The notes under the pieces: generated by a model
What the model saw: only the letters and a program-made list of their open reading frames with translations
What the model was told of the DNA's origin: nothing
Database searches by the model: none
Program-made: the position numbers and the translations under genes
Assembly: GCA_947458275.1 (NCBI GenBank)
Contig: CANGYR010000014.1
Coordinates: 1-64,000, forward strand
Reading direction: 5' to 3'
Source of the DNA: Chitinophagaceae bacterium
GTDB lineage: Bacteria; Bacteroidota; Bacteroidia; Chitinophagales; Chitinophagaceae
DNA length: 64,000 nucleotides
Shown here: positions 1 through 9,116 of the stretch, in pieces
Numbering within the stretch: the first letter of the stretch is position 1
Layout of the letters: the number at the start of each line of letters is the position of its first letter

Positions 1-32
1 CTTGCACCTGTAATTAAAATTGTCTTATTCAT
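1..32 (-). CDS. Start of a probable short-chain dehydrogenase/reductase (partial)
   Basis: An ATG on the minus strand at 32-30 opens a reading frame that leaves the window after ten codons and reads MNKTILITGA followed by an AG-starting codon. This is the usual N-terminus of SDR-family oxidoreductases: a first beta strand leading into the TGxxxGIG dinucleotide-binding loop. Only the first third of that loop is visible, so substrate and function cannot be assigned. An NmrA-like or epimerase-type Rossmann protein would look the same over this length. Confidence 0.55.
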   Translation of the reverse strand, partial: MNKTILITGA

Positions 33-350
33 TTCTTATGATTTTAAAATTATGGTGCAAAATTCACAAGAAACATTAGTTGTCAGATAATACAAATTCA
101 GGTTGTTTGTATTCTTTTTACGGATTGTCGGTCTAAGCTTACTGCTAACTCGCATATACCCGCAACTCCTATTCGTTTTATTGCGCCTATCCCGCCATTT
201 TAGATGATAAGGCGCAGTTTTTATAATTAACGTTTCGGGTTATTTTTTGATGAAATATATTTATCATAACAAATATATCATTTCCCAATATTTAAAAAAA
301 CTTTTGATGGATTGTATTGCCAATATTCTGATGTACACTAGTTTGATGAT

Positions 351-528
351 TTCATGTGTTTATTTAGCTTTTATATTTTTGTCACATGGTATGCCCTGAA
401 TAGTCATTCCCGGTTGTTATGAGCAGAATCCTATGGGCATTTCATGTGTTTTTTTTGTTTTTAATTTTTGTCACAAGTTATAGCCTTTATTATCATTCCC
501 GGTTGGTATTGAAAATTTCATTATGGCT
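351..528. repeat. Imperfect tandem duplication, about 89-90 bp per copy
   Basis: Copy one spans about 351-439 and copy two about 440-528. Both begin with TTCATGTGTT and share, in the same order, a T-rich stretch, GTCACA, and CATTCCCGGTTG. The spacing between matching words is 89-90 bp throughout. Copies differ by point changes, so the duplication is not recent. Confidence 0.75.
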
Positions 529-644
529 ATTTAATAATATAAAATTTAGGCAGCTCAGGGGTTAAGAGCCGCTCGTGAAAACACGAGGCGGCAGCAGAAA
601 GCGTTTATATGTTGAGGAGTTTAGTCGTTTAGATAATTAATCAA

Positions 645-670
645 TAGCCCACGGTTTTAACCGTGGGCTA
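645..670. repeat. Perfect palindrome with GC-rich arms
   Basis: Twelve-base arms TAGCCCACGGTT and AACCGTGGGCTA are separated by TT. It lies 10 bp past the stop of the small membrane protein gene at 681-899 (minus strand), so it could end that transcript, although no long T run follows on that strand. It also looks like a REP-type palindrome. Confidence 0.7.
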
Positions 671-680
671 GTATAGGTCT

Positions 681-899
681 TCACATCTTCCATTTCTTTT
701 TCAAATGCCAGAACAACAGAAACAGAGAACCGGCAAACAAGAAATAATACAACCAGTTTTTCCAGTCGGGGACATTTTCAAAAAATCCCCAGCCCATGTA
801 GATGCCAAAAAATACATTGGCCATCATCCAAAGCAACACCTTGGAAATGGTATTGGCAATCAACACCAGAAAATCCCTTGTTTCATCTTCCATTCCCAT
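681..899 (-). CDS. Small two-span membrane protein, unknown function
   Basis: A 72-residue protein with an acidic N-terminus (MGMEDETRD), two predicted membrane spans at about residues 12-36 and 49-66, and a basic C-terminal tail (KKKWKM). That charge pattern suggests a real inner-membrane protein. I do not recognise a named family. The start could be the ATG at 899 or the one two codons later at 893. It lies 35 bp downstream of the M1 peptidase stop on the same strand and may be cotranscribed with it. The opposite strand also has an open frame here, but that product is not membrane-like or otherwise protein-like. Confidence 0.6.
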   Translation of the reverse strand: MGMEDETRDFLVLIANTISKVLLWMMANVFFGIYMGWGFFENVPDWKNWLYYFLFAGSLFLLFWHLKKKWKM

Positions 900-934
900 G
901 GCTGTAAGTTAAGTATTAGTAGGATTATGACAAC

Positions 935-2866
935 TCAATTGATCAATTGTTTGGTGATCACCATCTCCCCCGAAATTATTTTCATAATGTATCTCCCTTT
1001 CGCCAGATGGTTCAGTGGAATTTGAAGATACTCCGCTCCGTCAATCAGCACAACATCTTTGGCATACACCAGCCTTCCATCACTGCCGTAAATTCTGATA
1101 GTAGCATTCTTCCCGGTAAAATCATGCAAATACACATTCAGCGGATTCTGTATCGGATTGGGATATACTTCTACAGAAGGATTACCGGTGTTTATTACAT
1201 CAATTTTTTTAGATGTGTTGTCTTTGCTGATAATCTGATAAGCTGCATCCACCAATACCGTATCCGGCAGAAACCCGATGTTTCTGATGAATGCCTCATT
1301 GTTCACCTTCGGATTGATCAGAATTTTTTTTCTCTGGGTAGAATTTTTAAACGTCAACTCAACAGGTACTTCAAAAAAACTTACAGATGGATGAGAGGTA
1401 GTTTGTTTGACTTTAAATTGCACACTCCCGCTTCCTATTGAACTCCATTCAATATTGTAGGAAGGATATCCTTCTCCACGATACCATTGGTCGAAAAATT
1501 TTGTCAGAGATTGTTTGCTTGTTGCTTCAAGATGTTTTTGCAAATCAGCATTTCTGGCAAAGCCATGTTTTAGTTTCGGGTCTTCAAGATAATTCCTGAG
1601 TGCACTGAAAAAGGCATCATCACCCAGTTTTAATCTCAGCATGTTTAAAAGAAACGAGCCCTTGTTGTAAGTCAGGCGGAAATCAAATAGTCGGTTTACA
1701 TTATTTGTGTCACTTACTTTTACCGACCCATTTGTTTCGGAAGTGATTTGCTCCACAACAGATCTTCTGTTTGCCACAGCTTCTGAAGGATATTTCTGTT
1801 CCATATATAACCTCGATAAATAAGTGGCGAAGCCCTCATTCAGCCAGAGTTCTTCCCAGGAACCGCAGGTGACCATATTGCCATACCATTGATGCGCGAG
1901 CTCATGCGCTGTCAGCGTTTCATTGGTATTAACCATGAAAGAAGACGTTTGATGTTCCATGCCGCCACCCCAGCCAAATTGCACATGTCCGTATTTTTCT
2001 TTGATGAAAGGATAGGGGCCTAATGTTTTATGGAAATAGGATATGGCATCCAGGCAGTTTTGTGTACCCGCTTCAAAATCAGCTTGGCTTTCAGGATAGC
2101 AATAGGTAACCATCGGCAAATCAGTATTGTCAATTTTTACTGATCTATTGAATACGCTGTAGTTGGTTATGGCAAAACAAATGCAGTAGGTGACAATAGG
2201 ATAGCGGTGTTTCCAGTGGGTAATGGTTTTGTTGCCGGCAGCGGGCGTTTCGGATTGCAACATACCGTTGCTGGCCGCTTTGTATGTTGAGGGATGAATG
2301 ATATAAATGTCTATTGAATCCGCCTTATCATCGAGTCCGCTTTTACAAGGCCACCAGTCCCTCGCTCCGTAAGGTTCACTCAACGTCCACATAACGGGAA
2401 CGCCTGCATGTTTATCCTGTATGAAAGAACCAAAACCGTTATTGGGAGGAATGCCTTTATAGTAAATCGAAACGGAATCTTTAACGCCCGCATTCATCAC
2501 CTCATCAAACTGTATTTTTAAAACATTATTGAGTTGAGTAAATCCGATTTTTTTATTTCTGTGTATGATGCTGTCAACTTTAAGTTGGTTGTCCAAATCG
2601 AGAGAAATATTGCCGGTGGTTCCTGAAATGATAAATCCGGGAGTCACTTTTCCCTTTATGTATCTGATTGCTGGGTCGACTTCCCACTCGCATCTGTAAT
2701 GGTGTATGTTGAAATTATTGGATGCCGCCGATCCCAATCCTCTGTTCATCATTCTGCTGTGCGCCCGGGCTTCCAATTCGGCGATGGAGGTATGTTCCGC
2801 CCAGCTGTCTTTCATTTGACCGCTTGCGGTGAGTCCGATAATCAAAAAAAAGAGTAAAAGGCGCAT
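935..2866 (-). CDS. Secreted M1-family metallopeptidase with T9SS C-terminal sorting domain
   Basis: A 643-residue zinc aminopeptidase-like protein. It has a signal peptide (about residues 1-16), a beta-rich M1 N-terminal domain, a GGGMEHQ segment in place of the classic GAMEN exopeptidase motif (about 300-306), and the zinc site HELAH at 321-325 followed 18 residues later by Glu344 in NEGF. The last 80 residues start near a VYPNP motif and form a beta-sandwich ending in KQLIN, typical of the type A sorting domain of the type IX secretion system. The protein is therefore predicted to be exported across the outer membrane and either surface-attached or released. Its likely role is peptide degradation outside the cell. 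It is divergently arranged with the radical SAM gene at 3021. Confidence 0.92.
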   Translation of the reverse strand: MRLLLFFLIIGLTASGQMKDSWAEHTSIAELEARAHSRMMNRGLGSAASNNFNIHHYRCEWEVDPAIRYIKGKVTPGFIISGTTGNISLDLDNQLKVDSIIHRNKKIGFTQLNNVLKIQFDEVMNAGVKDSVSIYYKGIPPNNGFGSFIQDKHAGVPVMWTLSEPYGARDWWPCKSGLDDKADSIDIYIIHPSTYKAASNGMLQSETPAAGNKTITHWKHRYPIVTYCICFAITNYSVFNRSVKIDNTDLPMVTYCYPESQADFEAGTQNCLDAISYFHKTLGPYPFIKEKYGHVQFGWGGGMEHQTSSFMVNTNETLTAHELAHQWYGNMVTCGSWEELWLNEGFATYLSRLYMEQKYPSEAVANRRSVVEQITSETNGSVKVSDTNNVNRLFDFRLTYNKGSFLLNMLRLKLGDDAFFSALRNYLEDPKLKHGFARNADLQKHLEATSKQSLTKFFDQWYRGEGYPSYNIEWSSIGSGSVQFKVKQTTSHPSVSFFEVPVELTFKNSTQRKKILINPKVNNEAFIRNIGFLPDTVLVDAAYQIISKDNTSKKIDVINTGNPSVEVYPNPIQNPLNVYLHDFTGKNATIRIYGSDGRLVYAKDVVLIDGAEYLQIPLNHLAKGRYIMKIISGEMVITKQLIN

Positions 2867-3008
2867 GTTTATTAATTCGGTTGCCGTATTTGATTGTATA
2901 AAGTTGAATATATTTTTCCAAAATATCGATATCTGTTCAATGTTTTAACCGATTCATCAATTGTATGTGTTGTTTTTAGCCGGACAGTTCTTGTACCATA
3001 AATAACAG

Positions 3009-3016
3009 TAAATTTG
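3009..3016 (+). promoter_or_regulatory. Candidate -7 box (TAAATTTG) four bases before the start codon
   Basis: The octamer matches the Bacteroidota primary-sigma -7 consensus TAnnTTTG and is separated from the radical SAM ATG by TGCC only. If used, transcription would begin at or next to the start codon, giving a leaderless mRNA. No convincing -33 TTTG is seen at the right distance, so support is weak. Confidence 0.3.
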
Positions 3017-3020
3017 TGCC

Positions 3021-4052
3021 ATGCCCGGCTTTAATTATAATGATGCGCTGAATCTGGCTTCCAAGTTGACTGTACGCAGACTTTGGAATGCTTTTAAAGT
3101 ATACAGCAGTTTTCATTTGAGCCGTTTTACAAACAAACCTGTTCAGTGGGGCTTGCCGGTGTCGATTTCTTTTGAGCCTACTACCAGTTGCAACCTACGC
3201 TGTCCGGAATGCCCTAGCGGCTTAAGGTCTTTTTCCCGCCCCACAGGTATGTTACAAAAAGATTTTTTCAGAGAGACGATTGATGATATCCATCAGCACC
3301 TGCTTTATCTCATTTTTTATTTTCAGGGAGAGCCGTACCTTAATCCCGATTTTTTAGATATGGTAAAATATGCTTCTTCAAAAAAAATTTATACGGCTAC
3401 TTCTACCAATGCGCATTATCTCACCGATGAGGCGGCAAAAAAAACGGTAGAAAGCGGTTTGGATCGGTTGATTATTTCAATCGATGGTACTACGCAAGAT
3501 GTATACAAGCAATACCGTGTGGGCGGCAATCTGGATAAGGTGATTCAGGGGGCCAAGAACATCATTAAATGGAGAGAAGAGCTGAAGAGCAAAACGCCTT
3601 TTGTATTTTTTCAGTTTCTGGTGGTAAAGCCCAATGAGCATCAGATTGAAGAGATTAAACAATTGGCAAAAGAGATTGGCGTAGATGAAGTGCGATTTAA
3701 GACGGCGCAGGTATATGATTATGAAACCGATCCCAATCAACTGATTCCTACAATAGACAAATTCAGTCGCTACAAAAAAAATCCCGATGGCACTTATCGT
3801 CCGAAAAACAAATTGGCTAATCGCTGCTGGAAATTGTGGCACGCGAATGTGATTACCTGGGATGGCCTGGTAGTGCCTTGTTGCTTTGATAAGGATGCCA
3901 TGCATCAACTCGGTAATTTGAAAAATGAATCTTTCAAAAATATCTGGTACAACAGCAATTACAAACAGTTCAGATCTGAATTGATGAAGAGCAGAAAGAA
4001 TATTGACATCTGTTCCAACTGCAGCGAGGGGGTATCGGTGTGGCAGGATTAA
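3021..4052 (+). CDS. Radical SAM protein with SPASM-type C-terminal cluster
   Basis: A 343-residue enzyme with the radical SAM signature CNLRCPEC (Cys57, Cys61, Cys64), which binds the 4Fe-4S cluster that cleaves S-adenosylmethionine. The C-terminal region has further conserved cysteines at 269, 287-288, 331 and 334, arranged like a SPASM/twitch auxiliary-cluster domain. Members of this superfamily modify peptides, mature enzymes or act on small molecules; no precursor peptide or partner enzyme lies nearby, so the substrate is unknown. The AI-2E permease starts 19 bp downstream and is probably cotranscribed. Confidence 0.88.
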   Translation: MPGFNYNDALNLASKLTVRRLWNAFKVYSSFHLSRFTNKPVQWGLPVSISFEPTTSCNLRCPECPSGLRSFSRPTGMLQKDFFRETIDDIHQHLLYLIFYFQGEPYLNPDFLDMVKYASSKKIYTATSTNAHYLTDEAAKKTVESGLDRLIISIDGTTQDVYKQYRVGGNLDKVIQGAKNIIKWREELKSKTPFVFFQFLVVKPNEHQIEEIKQLAKEIGVDEVRFKTAQVYDYETDPNQLIPTIDKFSRYKKNPDGTYRPKNKLANRCWKLWHANVITWDGLVVPCCFDKDAMHQLGNLKNESFKNIWYNSNYKQFRSELMKSRKNIDICSNCSEGVSVWQD

Positions 4053-4071
4053 TTTACTTTAATGATTCCCG

Positions 4072-5115
4072 ATGACACAGAAAATATACAATGAAAGAAT
4101 ACGGCAGGTGTTTGTATTGCTGCTGATTATTACTATCGCCGTGTTGCTGGTTTCTGAACTGACTATGTTTATACCCGGTCTGCTGGGAGCGCTTACACTC
4201 TATATCTTAAGCCGGTCGTTGTTTTATGGCATCATCTACAAAAATCACTGGAAGAAAGGGTTGCTTGCATTGTTATTCATTCTCGCATATGTTGTTCTCA
4301 TAGCCATTCCGATATATCTTATCATCTATCTGATTTTGCCTAAAATTCATTCAGTTGCTGACAATCAGCAAAAAATTATCAGTGGCATTCAGGAGGCCTC
4401 AGTTTACTTTGAACAGCGTGTTGGTATTACATTGCTTACGCCGGAAAACATCAAAGCCATTTCAATCAAACTTTCTGCTTTTATTCCTCAGATTATCAAC
4501 AGCACCACCAATATTTTTGTGAATATGCTACTGATGTTTTTTTTGTTGTATTATATGCTCATTCATGGGAGAGAAGTTGAAAAATATCTCGATAACGTCA
4601 TTCCATTAAAAGAAGAAAACATAGACATTCTTGCAGTAGAAACCAAGATGATGATCAAAGCCAATGCATTGGGTATTCCCATCATCAGTATTATTCAGGG
4701 GATTTTTGCTGCACTGGGATATTGGATATTCGGTCTGGAAGACTGGGGTTTATGGGGATTCCTGACCGGTGTTTTTGCTTTCTTTCCCTTGGTGGGGACC
4801 ATGATTGTTTGGGTGCCGCTGGTATTGCTGCTTTTTGCAAAAGGGATGATGTGGCAACCGATCGGACTGGCCATTTACAGTTTGATTGTTACGGGAAATG
4901 TAGATTATGTGGCGCGGTTGAGTCTGATGAAAAAACTCGGCAATGTCCATCCTGTCATAACCGTGCTGGGTGTTATTGTGGGACTGAATCTTTTTGGGTT
5001 CATGGGTTTTATATTTGGACCATTACTGGTGAGTTATTTTATTATTCTGGTAAAAATATACATCAACGAATTTGATCATAAGCGGAGTGAGCAGTTGAAT
5101 AATCATTCAGATTAG
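4072..5115 (+). CDS. AI-2E family transporter (TqsA/PerM-type permease)
   Basis: A 347-residue inner-membrane protein with about eight hydrophobic segments: paired spans at the N-terminus (residues 10-50, then 60-95), a soluble stretch around 100-140, and a cluster of spans from about 145 to 335. Length and layout match the AI-2E/PerM permease family. Characterised members export signalling molecules or exchange ions, but substrate cannot be read from sequence. It follows the radical SAM gene by 19 bp. No terminator is evident after the stop. Confidence 0.85.
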   Translation: MTQKIYNERIRQVFVLLLIITIAVLLVSELTMFIPGLLGALTLYILSRSLFYGIIYKNHWKKGLLALLFILAYVVLIAIPIYLIIYLILPKIHSVADNQQKIISGIQEASVYFEQRVGITLLTPENIKAISIKLSAFIPQIINSTTNIFVNMLLMFFLLYYMLIHGREVEKYLDNVIPLKEENIDILAVETKMMIKANALGIPIISIIQGIFAALGYWIFGLEDWGLWGFLTGVFAFFPLVGTMIVWVPLVLLLFAKGMMWQPIGLAIYSLIVTGNVDYVARLSLMKKLGNVHPVITVLGVIVGLNLFGFMGFIFGPLLVSYFIILVKIYINEFDHKRSEQLNNHSD

Positions 5116-5223
5116 ACGGACTTTGCATACATCAAGACGATTTTGAATAAACTATCGTTAAATCTGCTTTTTTTCCTTTCGTTTTTTCATTTATTGCTTC
5201 AACATTTTTTATCATTGCATTCG

Positions 5224-5231
5224 TTAGTTTT
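5224..5231 (+). promoter_or_regulatory. Candidate -7 box for the GHL10 gene
   Basis: TAGTTTTG fits TAnnTTTG and lies 55 bp upstream of the start at 5286, leaving a reasonable leader. A properly spaced -33 TTTG is not clear. Confidence 0.3.
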
Positions 5232-5285
5232 GCATGGCTTTCGGCAGCTTTTTGCCGGGCTTCTTATATTTATAAATCTGGTCTT

Positions 5286-6488
5286 ATGAAGAGCGTTCTG
5301 CATATATTTCTACTCATAATATTTCACCTGGCGGTTGTTCCCGCAACCTCGCAAACCAATCCTCCCAAAGAAGAAATGAGGGCGGTATGGCTGGCAACGG
5401 TGGACAACATCGACTGGCCGGAATCTCCCAATATGAGTACGGAAGCACAAAAAGCATCATTTATCAGATTGCTTGATTTGCACAAAAGAAACGGCATCAA
5501 TACGGTAATCGTGCAGATAAGACCTTCCTCCGACGCCTTTTATCCTTCTGCTTTTGAGCCCTGGAGCCAGTGGCTGACCGGTAAGCAGGGGTTGGCACCT
5601 CAGCCATTTTATGATCCGCTCGAGTTTATGATAACGGAAACGCATAAACGGGATATGGAATTTCATGCGTGGATGAATCCTTATCGTGCCGTAGTTAATA
5701 TATTTAATTCCTCCATTACTCCTGACCATATCACCCGATTACATCCTGAATGGTTCATTACTTATGGAGAAAAGAAGTTGTTCGATCCTGGAAACCGAGA
5801 AGCACAGCAGTATGTGGTGGATGTGGTGAAAGATGTGGTAAAGCGCTATGCTGTTGATGCTATTCACTTTGATGATTATTTTTATCCTTATCCATTGCCG
5901 GGAAAGATTTTTCCAGATTATTCTTCTTATGCCAAATACGGCAAGGGTATGAAAAGAGATGATTGGAGGAGAAGCAATACGGATTCTATTATTTATAAAG
6001 TGTACACCGCCATCAAAAAAATTAATCCAGCATGTCAGTTAGGAATTAGTCCGTTTGGTGTCTGGAGAAACTCTGATAAAGATCCTGCGGGTAGCCCCAC
6101 CAAAGCCGGCCCCACCAACTACGACGTGCTATATGCCGATATTTTGTTGTGGCTGAAAAAAGGATGGATAGATTATGTGGCTCCTCAGTTGTACTGGGAA
6201 ATTGGTCACAGGCGCGCTCCATGTGAGGTGCTGATAGACTGGTGGAGTAAAAACACTTTTGGAAAAAAATGTTACATCGGTCTCGCTCCGTATCTGGCCA
6301 ACTCAAACAATGCATGGAGGAGTAAAACACAGTTGCCCCGTCAGATAGAAAAAATAAGAAGAACGCCCAATATCAGCGGTATGGCATTTTACAGCAGTAA
6401 GTCGCTGGAAAAAAACCTCAATGGATGGGGGGATAGTCTTAGGTTGAATTATTTTAAAATACCGGCGGTTCCGCCGAAGAGCAGGTAG
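5286..6488 (+). CDS. Secreted glycoside-hydrolase-like protein (GHL10/YngK family)
   Basis: A 400-residue protein with a signal peptide (about residues 1-22, ending ATSQ) followed by the GHL10 domain typical of the YngK group. The core opens with EMRAVWLATV and contains FHAWMNPYR and AIHFDDYFYPYP, the latter carrying acidic residues at a beta-strand end as expected of a TIM-barrel glycosidase. YngK-type enzymes are thought to act on cell-wall or amino-sugar glycans; the exact substrate is unproven. It is monocistronic as far as can be seen. The 287 bp after it are a word-array repeat region. Confidence 0.85.
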   Translation: MKSVLHIFLLIIFHLAVVPATSQTNPPKEEMRAVWLATVDNIDWPESPNMSTEAQKASFIRLLDLHKRNGINTVIVQIRPSSDAFYPSAFEPWSQWLTGKQGLAPQPFYDPLEFMITETHKRDMEFHAWMNPYRAVVNIFNSSITPDHITRLHPEWFITYGEKKLFDPGNREAQQYVVDVVKDVVKRYAVDAIHFDDYFYPYPLPGKIFPDYSSYAKYGKGMKRDDWRRSNTDSIIYKVYTAIKKINPACQLGISPFGVWRNSDKDPAGSPTKAGPTNYDVLYADILLWLKKGWIDYVAPQLYWEIGHRRAPCEVLIDWWSKNTFGKKCYIGLAPYLANSNNAWRSKTQLPRQIEKIRRTPNISGMAFYSSKSLEKNLNGWGDSLRLNYFKIPAVPPKSR

Positions 6489-6700
6489 GGTTTAAATCGC
6501 TGACGCTGGTTTAAGGGTTTAAGTCGCCTGCGGCTGGTTTAAGACGCTGACGCTGGTTTAAGACGCTTCGCTGGTTGAAAGGGTCGAACCCCAAACTCCA
6601 AACTCAAAACCCCAAACCCCAAACCCCAAACCCCAAACGCGCAGCGCAACCAAACGGCGCTTTGCGCCTATCCAAACCCCACGAAGTGGCAAAAAAACTG
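6489..6700. repeat. Intergenic word array A: cgctgacgctggtttaag and ccccaaac units
   Basis: Right after the GHL10 stop there are several copies of a unit close to CGCTGACGCTGGTTTAAG, then tandem CCCCAAAC units, then three small palindromes (CGCGCAGCGC, GGCGCTTTGCGCC, CCACGAAGTGG) set between CCAAAC words. The same vocabulary recurs at 8959-9113, 12749-12875, 22284-22430 and 23326-23535. Confidence 0.8.
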
Positions 6701-6775
6701 ATATCTATTTCATTTTAACCCCCTTCGTATCGTAATTTTATGATTCAAAATGGTTGATTTTTAAGAAGACATTAC

Positions 6776-8263
6776 ATGGCCCTTCAACAGAGTTTACAAC
6801 AAAAACTGCTACAAAGGCTGTCGCCACAGCAAATACAACTGATGAAGTTGTTGCAGGTACCTACTGCCCAGTTGGATGAGCGCATTAAGGAGGAGCTGGA
6901 GGAGAACCCGGCGCTGGAGTTGGGAAATGAGAATGATGATCATGATATCGATACGCAGGAAGAATTTATTGGTGATAACAATGCGGATAATGATACCGAC
7001 GGCAGGGAGGATGACTACGATAATATTGATATCAGCGATTATCTGCAGGATGGCGATGATGATGTGGCTGATTACAAATTGAGAGATGATCATTATGGAG
7101 GTGATGAGACAGACGATAGGGTGATACCCCACAAGGTGGAAGTAGGTTTCAATGAGTTGATGCTGCAGCAGCTGGGTTTGCTGAAACTGGATAAAACTGA
7201 AAGTAAAATCGCCGAACATATTATCGGCACTTTGGATGATGATGGTTATCTGAGAAGAGACATCAATTCAATTATAGATGATCTGGCGTTCAGGCAAAAT
7301 ATCGAAACGGATGAGGCAACCGTCAACAGAATCATTTCCATGATTCAGCAGTTTGATCCGCCCGGTGTTTGTGCCAGAGATTTACAGCAATGTCTCTTGT
7401 TGCAGCTTGAAAGAAGAATAGATGACGGAAATAATGTAGAGCTCACCACGAAGGTGTTGCAAAAATATTTCGATGAGTTTACTAAAAAGCACTACGAAAA
7501 AATTCAGAAAGGCCTGAATCTTTCAGATGATCAGTTGAGAGAGGTGATTCAGCAAATCGTCAAACTAAATCCCAAGCCGGGAGATGTGTCTACCGAAGGC
7601 AGCAAAGCAGAAAATTATATCATCCCCGATTTCTTTATTTTTAATAATCTCGGTAAACTGGAGATCACATTAAACAGCAGAAATGCACCCGATTTGAGAG
7701 TGAGCGAGGGATACAGAGATATGCTCAAAGAGTACGATAAAGGTGCTAAAAAAGATAAAAGACAGAAAGAGGCGGTGACCTTCATCAAACAAAAACTGGA
7801 TTCGGCCAAATGGTTCATTGATGCTATTAAACAAAGACAGGATACACTGATCAACACTATGACCGCCATAATGAATTATCAGTATGACTTTTTTCTTTCG
7901 GGTGATGAGACAGATCTCAAGCCGATGATTTTGAAAGATATTGCAGAGCAAACGGGACAGGATATTTCTACTGTTAGTCGGGTGGCCAATAGCAAATTTG
8001 TGCAGACTGAATTCGGGACGTTCCGGTTAAAATTTTTCTTCAGTGAAAGTATGCAGACGGAGAGCGGAGAGGAAGTAAGTACAAGAGAGGTGAAAAAAAT
8101 TCTTACAGATATCATTGGCGAGGAAAATAAAAAAAATCCATACAGTGATGAAGTCCTCACAGATATGCTTCAGGAAAAAGGTTATAATATTGCACGGCGA
8201 ACAGTGGCTAAATACAGGGAACAGTTGAATATACCTGTAGCCAGACTGAGAAAGATTTTATAA
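6776..8263 (+). CDS. rpoN: RNA polymerase sigma-54 factor
   Basis: A 495-residue sigma-54. Region I is the glutamine/leucine-rich N-terminus (QQSLQQKLLQRLSPQQIQL, about 4-45) that contacts the bacterial enhancer-binding ATPase. Residues about 50-115 are very acidic (region II). The core-binding domain spans roughly 120-310 and the DNA-binding domain roughly 340-495. The RpoN box ARRTVAKYRE is at 473-482 and recognises the -24 element. The factor directs transcription from GG/GC-type promoters that need an activator; no activator gene is in the window. A PAP2-like gene begins 21 bp downstream. Confidence 0.97.
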   Translation: MALQQSLQQKLLQRLSPQQIQLMKLLQVPTAQLDERIKEELEENPALELGNENDDHDIDTQEEFIGDNNADNDTDGREDDYDNIDISDYLQDGDDDVADYKLRDDHYGGDETDDRVIPHKVEVGFNELMLQQLGLLKLDKTESKIAEHIIGTLDDDGYLRRDINSIIDDLAFRQNIETDEATVNRIISMIQQFDPPGVCARDLQQCLLLQLERRIDDGNNVELTTKVLQKYFDEFTKKHYEKIQKGLNLSDDQLREVIQQIVKLNPKPGDVSTEGSKAENYIIPDFFIFNNLGKLEITLNSRNAPDLRVSEGYRDMLKEYDKGAKKDKRQKEAVTFIKQKLDSAKWFIDAIKQRQDTLINTMTAIMNYQYDFFLSGDETDLKPMILKDIAEQTGQDISTVSRVANSKFVQTEFGTFRLKFFFSESMQTESGEEVSTREVKKILTDIIGEENKKNPYSDEVLTDMLQEKGYNIARRTVAKYREQLNIPVARLRKIL

Positions 8264-8284
8264 ACTGAAGCAGAAAAATTAAAT

Positions 8285-8953
8285 ATGGACAGCATCATAG
8301 CAGAAAATGAAAAAACAGCAACATCAAACGGAATAGTGCTGAAATCCATTGCTCATCTTTTCTCTTATCTTTTACATCCGGTATTCGTTCCGTTGTATGT
8401 CATCTTTTTTTTGATTTACATACATCCATTTGCTTTTGTTGGATTTTCTCCAGAAGAAAAAATCAAAACTATTTTTATTGTCGCACTAAATCTGGTTTTC
8501 TTCCCATTGCTAAGTGTATTGTTGCTCAAAGCGCTGGGCTTTATCGAATCCATTTATCTGCGCACGCAAAAAGACAGAATCATACCTTACATAGCATCGG
8601 GAATATTTTTTTTCTGGGCATACACGGTATTTAAGGAGCAGCACAGATATCCAAGCATTCTCACCATTTATGTCTTTGGAATTTTTCTAGCCTCTTCTGC
8701 TGCACTGATTACAAATATTTATTTAAAAGTAAGTATGCATGCCATTGGTATGGGCGGTTGGCTGGCTTTGTTTTTGCTGATGTCATTCAATGATGGCATG
8801 CTGATGTCATGGCCTTTAGCATTGGTAATTTTATTGACAGGCATTGTCTGCACGTCAAGAATGCTGATCAATGCACATCAGCCCAAGGAAATTTATATTG
8901 GACTGCTGATTGGGATTCTTTCGCAGTTTGTGGCGGCGTATATTATTTTGTAG
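8285..8953 (+). CDS. PAP2-like polytopic membrane protein
   Basis: A 222-residue integral membrane protein with about six or seven spans. It keeps a faint trace of the phosphatidic acid phosphatase type 2 layout: a basic RTQKDRIIP segment near residue 95, MHAIG near 150, and SRMLINAHQPKE near 190, echoing the SRxxxxxHxxxD motif with Glu at the last position. The classic KxxxxxxRP and PSGH motifs are not intact, so catalytic activity is doubtful. A lipid-phosphatase-derived membrane protein is the best guess. It follows rpoN closely and is probably cotranscribed. Confidence 0.65.
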   Translation: MDSIIAENEKTATSNGIVLKSIAHLFSYLLHPVFVPLYVIFFLIYIHPFAFVGFSPEEKIKTIFIVALNLVFFPLLSVLLLKALGFIESIYLRTQKDRIIPYIASGIFFFWAYTVFKEQHRYPSILTIYVFGIFLASSAALITNIYLKVSMHAIGMGGWLALFLLMSFNDGMLMSWPLALVILLTGIVCTSRMLINAHQPKEIYIGLLIGILSQFVAAYIIL

Positions 8954-8958
8954 AATAC

Positions 8959-9113
8959 AATTAGGAGATGTGGAAATTTGGAGATGAGGAGATGTGAAGA
9001 TTTGAAAATTTGAAGAGGCGATAATAACCCCAAACCACAGACCACGGACCACAAACGGCGCTCAGCGCCACCCCAAACCCCAAACGCGCGAAGCGCATCC
9101 AAACTCCAAACAG
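8959..9113. repeat. Intergenic word array B: ggagatgtg and ccaaacccc units
   Basis: Begins with CAATTAGGAGATGTGG, the same phrase found at the uvrD stop (11885). Purine-rich GGAGATG and AAATTTG words come first, then CCAAACC and CCACGGACC words with small palindromes CGGCGCTCAGCGCC and GCGCGAAGCGC. It fills the gap between the convergent PAP2-like and cupredoxin-like genes. Confidence 0.8.
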
Positions 9114-9116
9114 TTT

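Larger units (their letters stand above)
33..680. other. Gene-free region with repeats and hairpins
   Basis: No convincing gene lies in these 650 bp. They hold a one-base-bulged hairpin at 182-216 (arms TGCGCCTATC and GATAAGGCGCA, then a T run), an imperfect tandem duplication at 351-528, a second one-base-bulged hairpin at 568-592, and a perfect 12-bp-arm palindrome at 645-670. Between about 565 and 640 a short open stretch of roughly 22 codons ends in TAA and could be a gene remnant, but it has no start or recognisable family. The region resembles a decayed mobile or REP-type element; this is inference. Confidence 0.5.

Noticed and set aside
705..1025. Open frame of 106 codons on the plus strand across the small membrane protein and M1 peptidase 3' end
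   Set aside because: It overlaps the well-supported M1 peptidase C-terminus and a membrane-like protein on the other strand, and its own product has no family or signal features.
6580..6600. A gggtcgaacccc stretch resembling a tRNA T-arm
   Set aside because: No acceptor stem, D-arm or anticodon arm can be drawn around it; it belongs to word array A.
6776..8263. Sigma-54 (-24/-12) promoters for neighbouring genes
   Set aside because: TGGCAC-type words were only noticed inside coding regions and without a properly spaced TTGC; no intergenic match was found by eye.
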